Shown here: one piece after another, positions 16,274 to 24,334 of the stretch
Layout of the letters: each line of letters starts with the position of its first letter
How positions within the stretch are numbered: the first letter of the stretch is position 1
From: Variovorax sp. DXTD-1
GTDB taxonomy: Bacteria; Pseudomonadota; Gammaproteobacteria; Burkholderiales; Burkholderiaceae_C
Direction of reading: 5' to 3'
Assembly: GCF_003984625.1 (NCBI RefSeq)
Contig: NZ_RWKH01000005.1
Span: forward strand, 1-64,000
DNA length: 64,000 nt
Notes under the pieces: generated by a model
Told to the model about the DNA's origin: nothing
Seen by the model: the letters and a program-made list of their open reading frames with translations, nothing else
Databases searched by the model: none
Program-made: the position numbers and the translations under genes

Positions 16274-16849
16274 ATGAAAGTACAACCGTCCGCGTCCTCC
16301 GGGGCTGCCGTGTCCGCAGGCGTTCGCTGCCTGCTGGGCACCGCGGCTCATGCGTTCGAAGACAGCGCACGTGGCATCTATTTCGAGGGCGGCCGTGCGC
16401 CGCACGGCGGCAAAGGGGCTACCAATCCGGCCACCGTGGGGGTCACGCTGCCCTGGTCGTTGCGCCAGCCGGTGCACGAAGGCGCGCTGACCTCCTATTG
16501 GGACCTGTTCATCAGCCAGTGGCATGCGCCGGCGCTTGGCGACGGCTCGCGCAACTACACGCAGATTGGCGCCATCTACACCTGGCACTATCGCTTCGGC
16601 GCCGGCAGCTCCCCGTGGTTTGCCGAAGGCGGCGTGGGCGCCACGGTGATGGACCACCTCTACAAGACGCCCGACCGCACCTTCAGCACCGCATTCCAGT
16701 TCACCGAGGTGCTGGGCGTAGGACGCAGCTTTGGCGAGAACGGCCGCCATGAACTCACGCTGCGCCTGCAGCACTTTTCGAACGCCGGCATCAAGAAGCC
16801 GAACCCCGGCGAAAACTTTGTCCGGCTGCGCTACACCTATCACTTCTAG
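16274..16849 (+). CDS. pagL: Lipid A 3-O-deacylase (PagL)
   Basis: A 191-residue outer-membrane beta-barrel enzyme that removes the 3-O-acyl chain of lipid A, changing outer-membrane packing and recognition by host receptors. The catalytic triad is visible as His 167 and Ser 169 in LQHFSNAGIKKPNPG, with Glu 180 just after. The protein ends in an aromatic residue (YTYHF), as barrel proteins do. The N-terminal signal peptide is short and atypical (MKVQPSASSGAAVSAG, cut near AHA). It is divergent from the phasin gene, and the two may share control only by proximity. Confidence 0.87.
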   Translation: MKVQPSASSGAAVSAGVRCLLGTAAHAFEDSARGIYFEGGRAPHGGKGATNPATVGVTLPWSLRQPVHEGALTSYWDLFISQWHAPALGDGSRNYTQIGAIYTWHYRFGAGSSPWFAEGGVGATVMDHLYKTPDRTFSTAFQFTEVLGVGRSFGENGRHELTLRLQHFSNAGIKKPNPGENFVRLRYTYHF

Positions 16850-16863
16850 AACAGGAAGAACGC

Positions 16864-17820
16864 TCAGCGCGTGGTCGTGCGCAGGCGCCGGGTGCGCAGT
16901 TCGGTCACGAAGTAGGCCACCGTGGCCACGGCCAGCGGCAAGAGGTAATAGAGCCCCCGGTACACCAGCAGCACGCCCAGCAGCCTGCCCTGCGGCACCT
17001 GGTGCGAGAGCAAGGCAATGAACACCGCTTCCAGCACGCCAAGTCCCGCCGGCACGTGCGTGACCACGCCCGCCACCGCAGCCACCAGCAACACCGCGAG
17101 CACCTGGTGGTAACCGACCTGGCCCTGCAGCAGCACCCAGATCACGCCGCCGATCAGCGACCAGTTCAGGCACGACATGGCCAGTTGCAGCAGTGCCATG
17201 CGCAGCTTCGGCACCTTGAACAGATAGCGGTGTATGCGAAAGCCGCGCCCGCTGGCCACCGCACACAGCACCAGATAAGCCGCCGCCACCAGCAACAGCA
17301 CCGCGCCAAGAATGCGCAGGCCGCCGTTGTCGATCTTCCATTCGTCCGGCAGCCCCATCGGCCAGAAGCAGAAGGCCGCGCCCGCCACCACCAGGTAGCC
17401 GAGCCAGTTGGTCAGCATGCTGAAGCCGAGCACGCGCGTGATGGTGTCATTGGAAAGGCCCAGGCGCGAATAGAGCCGGTAGCGAAACGCCACGCCGCCC
17501 ACCAGCGAGCCCAGGTTCAGGTTGAATGCGTAGCTGATGAAGGTCACGCCCATCACGCTTGCGGCGCGGAGCCGGTGGCGGGTGAGGTACCGCCCAAGCA
17601 GGTCGTACGTGCTGTAGGTCGCAAAACTGCCGGCGGCCAGCGCGCCTGCCAGCAGCAGCGTTGAAGCAGGCAGCGCGCGCATGGCGTCCAACACTTCTTG
17701 CCAGTCGATGGCCCGCGCCTGGTTGACCAGCAGCCAGGCAATGAGGCCGAAGAAGCTCCACACCGCGATGCGGCGAACCCAGGGCCACCAGGGCCGGTGC
17801 GCGAGGCTCATGGTGCTCAT
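16864..17820 (-). CDS. ybhN: UPF0104/YbhN-like membrane protein of the LPG synthase flippase family
   Basis: A 318-residue polytopic protein with about eight hydrophobic helices, of the AglD/MprF-flippase-like (UPF0104) family. It shows the family features SYAFNLNLGSLVGGVAFRYRLY near residues 96-116 and a THVPAGLGVLEAVF segment near 253. ATG 17820 is used, although ATG 17811 is also possible. It is the last gene of a three-gene operon ordered phosphohydrolase, clsB, ybhN, the order of E. coli ybhP-clsB-ybhN, which supports a role in phospholipid handling. The gene ends 15 bases from the converging pagL. Confidence 0.85.
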   Translation of the reverse strand: MSTMSLAHRPWWPWVRRIAVWSFFGLIAWLLVNQARAIDWQEVLDAMRALPASTLLLAGALAAGSFATYSTYDLLGRYLTRHRLRAASVMGVTFISYAFNLNLGSLVGGVAFRYRLYSRLGLSNDTITRVLGFSMLTNWLGYLVVAGAAFCFWPMGLPDEWKIDNGGLRILGAVLLLVAAAYLVLCAVASGRGFRIHRYLFKVPKLRMALLQLAMSCLNWSLIGGVIWVLLQGQVGYHQVLAVLLVAAVAGVVTHVPAGLGVLEAVFIALLSHQVPQGRLLGVLLVYRGLYYLLPLAVATVAYFVTELRTRRLRTTTR

Positions 17821-17875
17821 GGGAAAGCCGCCGCACCGCTCGCAGCCTGGTTCGCCTGGTGAGCAGCCGGCCGGG

Positions 17876-19147
17876 TCATGCCGCTTCCGTCGTCTGGGTG
17901 GCACCGTTCTCGCCGGTCTTCTCGCGCTGGTCGCGCTTTTCGGCAAGATCGGTGGCTTGGGCGAGCGTGAGGCGCGGCACCTGGCGCGGCAACCAGCCCA
18001 GCCATGAGGGATACCAGCGCAAGAAGTGGAAGATGAAGAAACTGCGCACCAGCCGCCAGCCGCTCCACTCGCTCTCCAGGTCGTCCTCGCGAATCAGCTT
18101 GCAACTCTCGCGCATGAGCGTGTCCATGCGCTGCCACAGCAACTCGTTGAACGCCTTGTCGCGCGCGATCACGTTGGCTTCCAGGTTGAGCGAGAGGCTC
18201 AGCGGGTCGAGGTTGCTCGAACCCACTGTGCTCCAGTCGTCGTCGATCAGCGCTATCTTTGCGTGCAGCGGACGGTCGCAGTATTCGAAGATGCGCACGC
18301 CCGAATGCAGCAGGTGGTGATAGAGCATGCTCGCAGCCGTCTTGACGATCGGCATGTCGGGCTCGCCCTGGAGGATGAGCCGCACATCCACGCCGCGGCG
18401 CGCGGCGCGTCGCAGCTCCTTGATGAGCCGGTAGCCCGGAAAGAAATACGCGTTGGCAATCACGATGCGCTTACGCGCGGCGCGGATGACGGCCAGGTAC
18501 TGGCGCTCGATGTCGTTGGTATGGCGGCGGTTGTCCCGCGTGACGAACATTGCCTTCACTTCGCCCACGTGCTCCCGCTCAACCGGCGGTGCCTGCTTGA
18601 GGCGGCGGCGAAACCAGCGCGGCCCCTTGTCGCCGAGCGCAATGGCACGCAGCACGAACTGGTGGATCGGCGCCACGATCGGCCCGCGAAGCTCGACCGC
18701 GTAGTCCTGCTTGGCCTTGGGCCCGAAGTCGAGCAGATGGTCGGCCGAATAGTTGATGCCGCCGACGAACGCGAGCTCACCGTCGACCACCACGATCTTG
18801 CGGTGCATGCGGCGGAACACGTTGAGCCGCTGGCCGAGGATGCGCTTGCCCGGATCGAACACCCGCACCTTCACGCCGACGGAGCTCAGCCCTTCGATGA
18901 ACTCGCGCGAAAGATCCGGCGAGCCGAAGCCGTCGACCAGCACATCGACCTTCACGCCGCGCTGGGCCGCCGCACGCATGGCGGCATGCAGCGCCATGCC
19001 GACCTTGTCCTCGAAGAGGATGAAGGTTTCGATGATCACTTCGCGCCTGGCCTGGCGAATGGCATCGAACACGCGTGGAAAGAACTCCTCGCCGTTCTCC
19101 AGCAATGAAATGCTGTTGCCACCGACCCAGCGGGCTCTCTGGTCCAT
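17876..19147 (-). CDS. clsB: Cardiolipin synthase B
   Basis: A 423-residue phospholipase D superfamily enzyme with two HKD motifs, HRKIVVVDGELAFVGG and HAKIALIDDDWSTVGS, that together form the active site. ClsB joins phosphatidylglycerol units (or PG and phosphatidylethanolamine) into cardiolipin at the inner membrane. ATG 19147 follows AGAGGG at good spacing. The open frame continues upstream through the preceding gene but without family character. A hydrophobic C-terminal patch (SFFIFHFLRWYPSW) probably helps membrane contact. It starts 14 bases after the phosphohydrolase-like gene. Confidence 0.92.
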   Translation of the reverse strand: MDQRARWVGGNSISLLENGEEFFPRVFDAIRQARREVIIETFILFEDKVGMALHAAMRAAAQRGVKVDVLVDGFGSPDLSREFIEGLSSVGVKVRVFDPGKRILGQRLNVFRRMHRKIVVVDGELAFVGGINYSADHLLDFGPKAKQDYAVELRGPIVAPIHQFVLRAIALGDKGPRWFRRRLKQAPPVEREHVGEVKAMFVTRDNRRHTNDIERQYLAVIRAARKRIVIANAYFFPGYRLIKELRRAARRGVDVRLILQGEPDMPIVKTAASMLYHHLLHSGVRIFEYCDRPLHAKIALIDDDWSTVGSSNLDPLSLSLNLEANVIARDKAFNELLWQRMDTLMRESCKLIREDDLESEWSGWRLVRSFFIFHFLRWYPSWLGWLPRQVPRLTLAQATDLAEKRDQREKTGENGATQTTEAA

Positions 19148-19161
19148 GTCGGCCACCCTCT

Positions 19162-19944
19162 TCAAAGGTCGATGTTCGCCACCAGCGGCGCATGGTCCGA
19201 CAGGTGCGACCAGGGCTTGCGCGGCAGCACCACCGGCGCATGAACGCCCGCGTTGCGAACATAGATGCGGTCGAGCGACAGCAGCGGAAAGCGCGACGGA
19301 AAAGTCTTGGCGGCCGAGCCGTTTGCACTGACGAACACCTCGCGCAGTGCGGCGCCTTCTTCGAGCACCCGGTGGGCACGCCCGCGCCAGTCGTTGAAGT
19401 CGCCCGCCACGATCAGCGGCGCATCGGCGGGCACCTCGTCGCGCACGATGTGGCACAGCAGCTCCAGCTGCTGCTGGCGGTGCGCCTCTGCCAAGCCCAG
19501 GTGGGCGCAGATCGCATGCACGTCGATGGGCCGGCCGGGGAGCCGCAGAACGCAATGCAGCAGCCCGCGCTTTTCAGGGCCGGCCACCGACACGTCGTGG
19601 TTGCGGTAATGCACGATCGGAAACTTGGACAGCACCGCATTGCCGTGGTGCCCGCGCGGGTACACGGCGTTGCGCCCGTAGGCGAACTGCGGCCACATGG
19701 TGTCGGCCAGGAATTCGTAATGCGGCGCCTCGGGCCAGTTGTTCACCTTGCGCGAGTGGCGCGAATGGGTGCCGAGCACTTCCTGCAAGAACACCACGTC
19801 GGCGCCCACCGTGCGCACCGCATCCCGCAGTTCCGGCAGGATGAACTTGCGGTTGAGTGCGGTGAAGCCCTTGTGGGTGTTCACGGTCATCACCTTGAGC
19901 GAGGTCGGCGCGGCGGCGGCGAGTGGAATCGGGGAAGAAGACAT
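19162..19944 (-). CDS. ybhP: Endonuclease/exonuclease/phosphatase family protein (YbhP-like)
   Basis: A 260-residue EEP-fold enzyme. The family blocks are [50 protein letters not shown] and the final [11 protein letters not shown], giving the metal-binding Glu, the Asp/Asn pair and the Asp-His dyad. E. coli YbhP has the same place before clsB, so a phospholipid or phosphoester substrate is more likely than DNA. It is the first gene of the three-gene operon. No signal peptide is evident from ATG 19944. Confidence 0.85.
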   Translation of the reverse strand: MSSSPIPLAAAAPTSLKVMTVNTHKGFTALNRKFILPELRDAVRTVGADVVFLQEVLGTHSRHSRKVNNWPEAPHYEFLADTMWPQFAYGRNAVYPRGHHGNAVLSKFPIVHYRNHDVSVAGPEKRGLLHCVLRLPGRPIDVHAICAHLGLAEAHRQQQLELLCHIVRDEVPADAPLIVAGDFNDWRGRAHRVLEEGAALREVFVSANGSAAKTFPSRFPLLSLDRIYVRNAGVHAPVVLPRKPWSHLSDHAPLVANIDL

Positions 19945-19978
19945 CGGTTCTGCGGTTGTACGTTGCCGCGCCGCCCGC

Positions 19979-20052
19979 GCCTGTAGGAACGCGCCACCTT
20001 CTTGCCGCCTTTGCTTCCGGCCTTCGCCACAGGAGGGCGGGCTCCTACAGGC
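19979..20052. repeat. REP-like inverted repeat
   Basis: Bases 19979-19995 (GCCTGTAGGAACGCGCC) and 20036-20052 form 17-base arms with two mismatches around a 40-base spacer. A related CTCCTAC piece lies at about 20089. The TGTAGGAGC..CTCCTACA style resembles REP elements. It sits between the ybhP start and the next plus-strand gene. Confidence 0.5.
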
Positions 20053-20169
20053 AGGCCTGTCCCACCCCGACATGAGCGCCTTCGAGGGCCTCCTACGGTG
20101 AATTCAGGGTCAGGAGACGACCCGTCTTTCCACTTCATTCATCCGTCGAGACAAGCAAAGGAACACACC

Positions 20170-20598
20170 ATGAAGCACGCAGTCTTTCACGCCACGGTGC
20201 TGGCCGGCCTGATGGCCGCCGCCGGCGCCGCCATGGCGCAAGCCACATCGATACCCGCGCAGCCCGACCCGGCCGTGGGCGGGCAGGCCAGCACGCAGAC
20301 GCCCTCCGGCGTGCCCAACCCGCCGCAGCGGCCCGATGCGAGCATGCCCAATTCGCGCGAAGCGGTGAAGGCCGAGGCCCGCGCTCACAACCGCAACAAC
20401 GTCAACAACCCGGTGCCCAAGGGCGAGGCCAGCACCACGGTGAACGCGCAGCCCAATGCCGTGCCGCAACCGACGGGCGCAATGTCGCGCGCCGAGGTCA
20501 GCCAGCAGGCCCGCAAGACCAAGCCGCAGTTCGGCCAGAAGGGTGAAAGGCCCGATGTGCCGACCAACCCGACCGAGAAAACCGGCACGCCGCAATAA
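20170..20598 (+). CDS. Small secreted Pro/Asn/Gln-rich protein of unknown function
   Basis: A 142-residue protein with AAAGGA before ATG 20170 and a signal peptide ending AAMAQA. The mature part is low-complexity and rich in Pro, Asn, Gln and Thr, with a short conserved-looking helix (NSREAVKAEARAHNRNN). It is likely unstructured in the periplasm. No function is proposed. A strong bidirectional terminator follows directly. Confidence 0.65.
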   Translation: MKHAVFHATVLAGLMAAAGAAMAQATSIPAQPDPAVGGQASTQTPSGVPNPPQRPDASMPNSREAVKAEARAHNRNNVNNPVPKGEASTTVNAQPNAVPQPTGAMSRAEVSQQARKTKPQFGQKGERPDVPTNPTEKTGTPQ

Positions 20599-20613
20599 GC
20601 ACCCGTGTACGAA

Positions 20614-20649
20614 AAAAGCCCGCCATGCAGGAGTGCATGGCGGGCTTTT
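20614..20649. terminator. Bidirectional terminator
   Basis: AAAAGCCCGCCATGCA (20614-20629) pairs exactly with 20634-20649 around a GGAG loop. Flanking A and T runs serve both the gene to the left (+) and the Spy/CpxP-like gene to the right (-). Confidence 0.9.
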
Positions 20650-20690
20650 GCATGCGTGCGCCTTGTCAGGCGCCATCAGGCACGCAGGGC

Positions 20691-21269
20691 TCAGCTCTTG
20701 GCGGGAGCCGCGGTGTGGCCGGCGTCGCCATGGCCGTGATGACCACGGTGGCCGCGGTGCCCGTGCATGCCGGCATGCACCGTTTCCGCATCGAAGGTCT
20801 TCTGCTGCTCGGGCGTCAGCGCGGCATAGAAGGTCTTCGTGGCTTCAGCGCGCTTGGCGAACCTGGCGCTGCGTTCGGCCTGGCGGGCCTGCATGCGCTC
20901 CAGCCGCTCGGGCGTGGTCAGCTTGGCGAATTCCGCGCGGTCCATGCGCTGCGGACGGGCACCGGCCGGCGGCTGGGTGGCGGTCGTGAAGCTGGCCCAT
21001 GCGCCTTCCTGCGCGGTGGTCAGCTTGAGCTTTTCCTTCAGCGCGGCCAGGCGTTTGGCGCGGTGCGCTTGCATGCGCTCCATGCGCTGGGCCGGGTCCA
21101 TGCGCTTGTGCTGCGCCTTGGGTGCCGCGCCGTCGGCTTGCGCGACGGCGGCGGGCGGGGCGGCGGAGGTTGCGGGCGCAGCCGGGGCCTGTGCAAAGGC
21201 GCCTGAAGAGGCGAGGGCGGCCGAGCCGAGAAGGCTGGCCCAGACGATGCGTTGGCGAAGAGAGATCAT
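20691..21269 (-). CDS. Spy/CpxP-like periplasmic LTxxQ protein
   Basis: A 192-residue exported protein. ATG 21269 has AAGGAAG at good spacing, and the signal peptide ends GAFAQA. Two LTxxQ motifs (KLTTAQEGAW and ALTPEQQKTF) sit in helices rich in Arg, Glu and Met, as in Spy and CpxP, which act as ATP-independent chaperones or envelope-stress sensors in the periplasm. The C-terminal tail is very rich in His and Gly (HGHRGHRGHHGHG) and could bind Cu, Zn or Ni. The copper module 17 kb away gives no operon link. Confidence 0.8.
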   Translation of the reverse strand: MISLRQRIVWASLLGSAALASSGAFAQAPAAPATSAAPPAAVAQADGAAPKAQHKRMDPAQRMERMQAHRAKRLAALKEKLKLTTAQEGAWASFTTATQPPAGARPQRMDRAEFAKLTTPERLERMQARQAERSARFAKRAEATKTFYAALTPEQQKTFDAETVHAGMHGHRGHRGHHGHGDAGHTAAPAKS

Positions 21270-21416
21270 GAGAAGTGCTTCCTTTCGAAGAAGCCCGCCG
21301 CCAATGGGCAGCAGGTGAAGCGAAGTGTGGAAGACCTCTGTATCTCCCAGGTGAGCCGAAAGTGAGCGTGCGTAAAGAATCATGAACCACCCGGCTCCCA
21401 CCGCCCGAAGCGTGAT

Positions 21417-22526
21417 TTATTTGGGCCTGGGGCGCTTCAATCCACGATCGGGCGACTGCAGCTTGCCGGTGCGCATCTCGCCCACCGCCAGCGCCACGGC
21501 GCGCGCCACGTTGCGCACCTCTTCCTGCACGTCTTCGTCGGCGTCGAGCACGTCGTGGCTGGTGGCATAGGGCTCGTAGTAGCCGATGTAGCGGTCGAAG
21601 CGGGCCTGCGGGCCGGCATCGATCAGGCCCATCCAGTCGAGCCAGTCCGACAGGTTGCGGCGCACGCTCTCCACGCCGGCCACGTCGCCGTGCGCCACCA
21701 CGCCGTAGACGCGGCCTTCAAGGTGCTTGGGATAGCCCCAGCCCTCGAGTTCGAGCGCCTTGGCTTCTTCGGGCTTCTTGCCGTGGGTGCTGGTGGGGTC
21801 GGGATTGCCGCCGTCGGCGCACACCAGGCGATCGATCATGAGCTTGAGCGGGCTGGCCGACTGGTACCAGTGCGTGGGCGTGAACACGATCACCCCGTGC
21901 GCGGCCACCCAGCGTTCGTAGATCTCGTTCATCCAGTCGCCGGTCTGGCGCATCGAGTGGTTGGGGTAGCAGCTGCAGGGCCAGTGGCACAGCGGCATGG
22001 CGGTGGAGACACAGCCCTTGCAGGGATGAATGTGGCGCCCGTAGTCGGAGGTGAGCAGGCTCAGGTCGAGCACGTCGGCCTCGATGCCGCAGCCCTCGAG
22101 CACCTCGCGCGCAAGCTGCACCAGCCGCCAGGTCTTCGAAACTTCACCGGGGCAGGTGCCGTCGTTGCGCGGCGAGCCGTTGACCAACAGCACGCGCGAC
22201 CGCGTCTGCGGGCTGCGCCAAGCCGTCTGGGCCGCATCGATGCGCGCCTTGGCTTCGAGCCAGTCGATGGAGAGGTCGTAGTCCGGGTCGGCATAGCCCG
22301 GGCCGGCCTTGCGCGTGACGGGCGCCTTGCGGCCCTCCTGGTAGGCCTCCCACGCAACGAGCTCGATGCGCTGCAACGCTTCTTTCTCGGCTTCGAAGGC
22401 GGGGTCGCGAAAAGGCTGCATGAAGCGCTCGTGAAACTGCTCGCGCTTCAATGTCTCGGGTGCCTGGCCCTTGCGGACTTGGGGAGTTTTGGTCGCGGCT
22501 GTCGGAGGGGTCGTGCTGGAGGGCAT
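21417..22526 (-). CDS. Flavodoxin-fold NAD(P)H-dependent FMN reductase family protein
   Basis: A 369-residue protein, longer than typical reductases because of an N-terminal extension of about 110 residues with helical, charged character. The flavodoxin-like core starts with VLLVNGSPRNDGTC, the phosphate-binding loop for FMN, and continues with FTPTHWYQSASPLKLMIDRL. A Cys-rich stretch (HPCKGCVSTAMPLCHWPCSC) in the middle is unusual and might hold a metal or disulfides. It probably reduces quinones, nitro compounds or metals, but the substrate is unknown. It is separated by 77 bases from the pirin gene on the same strand. Confidence 0.75.
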   Translation of the reverse strand: MPSSTTPPTAATKTPQVRKGQAPETLKREQFHERFMQPFRDPAFEAEKEALQRIELVAWEAYQEGRKAPVTRKAGPGYADPDYDLSIDWLEAKARIDAAQTAWRSPQTRSRVLLVNGSPRNDGTCPGEVSKTWRLVQLAREVLEGCGIEADVLDLSLLTSDYGRHIHPCKGCVSTAMPLCHWPCSCYPNHSMRQTGDWMNEIYERWVAAHGVIVFTPTHWYQSASPLKLMIDRLVCADGGNPDPTSTHGKKPEEAKALELEGWGYPKHLEGRVYGVVAHGDVAGVESVRRNLSDWLDWMGLIDAGPQARFDRYIGYYEPYATSHDVLDADEDVQEEVRNVARAVALAVGEMRTGKLQSPDRGLKRPRPK

Positions 22527-22603
22527 GACGGCAATCTATGCCGAGCCCCCGCGCCTGTGACCTGCGGACGGTGCCGATTTTCGGTAGGCCTGCGACTACA
22601 GCG

Positions 22604-23488
22604 TCATCCGAATTTGCCGTTCTGAAAGTCGTGCACGGCCTCTTTCACCTGCTCCTGCGTGTTCATCACGAAGGGGCCGTATTGCGCAATGGGCTCGTTC
22701 AGCGGCTTGCCGGCAATCAGCAGCACGCGCGCGGGGCTGTGGTTGGTGGCGCCCGCGCGCAGCACCACGCCGTCGCTGCCCGGGTCGTTCGCCAGAATGG
22801 CCATGCGGCGCGTCGGCACCTCGCTGCCCGCAATCCACACCGACTCCCGGTACACGTACACCAGCGCGTTGTGGTCGTCAGGCAGAGGCTGGGCAAACTC
22901 CGCGCCCGGCGGCAGGCTGAGGTCGAGGTACAGCGGCTCGGTGTGCTCGCGCCGCACCGCGCCTTCGATGCCGTGGCTTTCGCCCGCGATCACGCGCACG
23001 TGCACGCCCGCGGCGGTGGTGTATTCAGGAATTTCCTCGCTCTGGATGTCGCGATACCAGGGCTCGCGCATCTTGTCCCTGGCCGGCAGGTTGAGCCAGA
23101 GCTGAAAGCCCTCCATCAGGCCTTCTTCCTGCTCGGGCAACTCGCTGTGCACCAGCCCGCGGCCGGCCGTCATCCACTGCACGCCGCCGTTTTGCAGCAG
23201 CCCCTCGTGGCCCGCACTGTCGCGGTGGCGCATGCGGCCCGCAATCATGTAGGTCACGGTTTCGAAGCCCCGGTGCGGATGGTTGGGAAAGCCGCCGATG
23301 TAGTCGCCCGGGTTGTCGCTGCCGAAGGAGTCGAGCATCAGGTAGGGGTCGAGCCGCTTCTGCAGCGGCTGCTGCAGCACGCGGGTGAGTTTGACGCCGT
23401 CGCCATCGCTGGTGGAAACACCGGCCACGATGTGGTCGATGCCGCGCGGCGTGGCCACGGGATCGGTGGGGTGGTTTGCGTTCTTCAT
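22604..23488 (-). CDS. Pirin family protein
   Basis: A 294-residue bicupin. The metal-site His residues lie in FPNHPHRGFETVTYM in the first cupin, with the related MTAGRGLVHSE motif, and the second domain carries FVMNTQEQVKEA at its end. Pirins bind iron, and some (E. coli YhhW) oxidise flavonols such as quercetin. The physiological role here is unknown. ATG 23488 begins directly at family residues. It is on the same strand as the exosortase operon, but the gap of 66 bases leaves linkage open. Confidence 0.88.
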   Translation of the reverse strand: MKNANHPTDPVATPRGIDHIVAGVSTSDGDGVKLTRVLQQPLQKRLDPYLMLDSFGSDNPGDYIGGFPNHPHRGFETVTYMIAGRMRHRDSAGHEGLLQNGGVQWMTAGRGLVHSELPEQEEGLMEGFQLWLNLPARDKMREPWYRDIQSEEIPEYTTAAGVHVRVIAGESHGIEGAVRREHTEPLYLDLSLPPGAEFAQPLPDDHNALVYVYRESVWIAGSEVPTRRMAILANDPGSDGVVLRAGATNHSPARVLLIAGKPLNEPIAQYGPFVMNTQEQVKEAVHDFQNGKFG

Positions 23489-23554
23489 GCGGCCATGGTG
23501 GCACTAACGCCCCGACCGCGCCACCCGTGGGGGTGCCGGTTTCAGGCTACGAAA

Positions 23555-24334
23555 TCAGCGCGGCCACTGCTGCCGCTGCCAGTAGCGGTACTGCCACTGC
23601 GTGGAAAAGCCCGCGCGCCGGTAGAGCGCGTGAGCCGGCATGTTGTGCGCATCGACCTGCAGGAACACGCGTTCGAAGCCGCGTTCGAGCGCGGCCTGCG
23701 CCAGCCCGGCCAGTACGCGCCCGGCCAGGCCCCGGCCACGGTGCGACTGCTCGGTGCGCATGCCGTGGACGCTGGCCCATCCATGACTGAAGGCCATGGC
23801 GCCCGCCGCGACAGTTCGGCGCCCCTCGCGCACGCTGGCATAGAGCGAGCCCTTGGCGCGGGAGAGCGCACGCACGCGGTGCGCCCCGTCTACCGGATCG
23901 AAGCCTTCGCCGAGGAACAGCGTGGCCCAGGCTTCGTCGGGTGCGGCATCGACGTCGGCCAGCGCCGCATCGGCCGACGCCACCTGCCGCATGCGCCTAG
24001 CGGAGCCGATCTGCACGCAGGTGGGCGAATCGCCCACGTAATGCCGCTGCTCCAGTTCGGCTCTCAGCGGGTCGAAGCATGCCGTGTCGGCCAGGCGGAA
24101 CGCGGGCACGAACTGGTGGCTGTCGTAGCGGGCTTCGATGCGGTCGAGCGTGCTGTCGCTCACGGCCCCGCGGTGCAGCGGAACGGCCGACCTCGCGCGC
24201 TTGACGGTGCCATCGTCGAACGGCAGCAGCCAGCCGTCGAGCTCTTCGATGACAAGGGGCGACACGGCGGCGACGGTGGCGCGCTCGATGGCTTCGATCT
24301 CGCCGCTCTCCACGAATCCGCGGGTGTCGTTCAT
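23555..24334 (-). CDS. GNAT-family N-acetyltransferase
   Basis: A 259-residue protein. The C-terminal half has the acetyl-CoA loop in RTEQSHRGRGLAGRVLAGL and the GNAT ending MPAHALYRRAGF. The N-terminal half (about 1-130) is a second, degenerate GNAT-like lobe (LVIEELDGWLLPFDDG). ATG 24334 overlaps the stop of the glycosyltransferase gene by four bases, so it is the last member of the exosortase operon. The acceptor is unknown; a sugar or peptide of the envelope is an inference from context. Confidence 0.8.
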   Translation of the reverse strand: MNDTRGFVESGEIEAIERATVAAVSPLVIEELDGWLLPFDDGTVKRARSAVPLHRGAVSDSTLDRIEARYDSHQFVPAFRLADTACFDPLRAELEQRHYVGDSPTCVQIGSARRMRQVASADAALADVDAAPDEAWATLFLGEGFDPVDGAHRVRALSRAKGSLYASVREGRRTVAAGAMAFSHGWASVHGMRTEQSHRGRGLAGRVLAGLAQAALERGFERVFLQVDAHNMPAHALYRRAGFSTQWQYRYWQRQQWPR

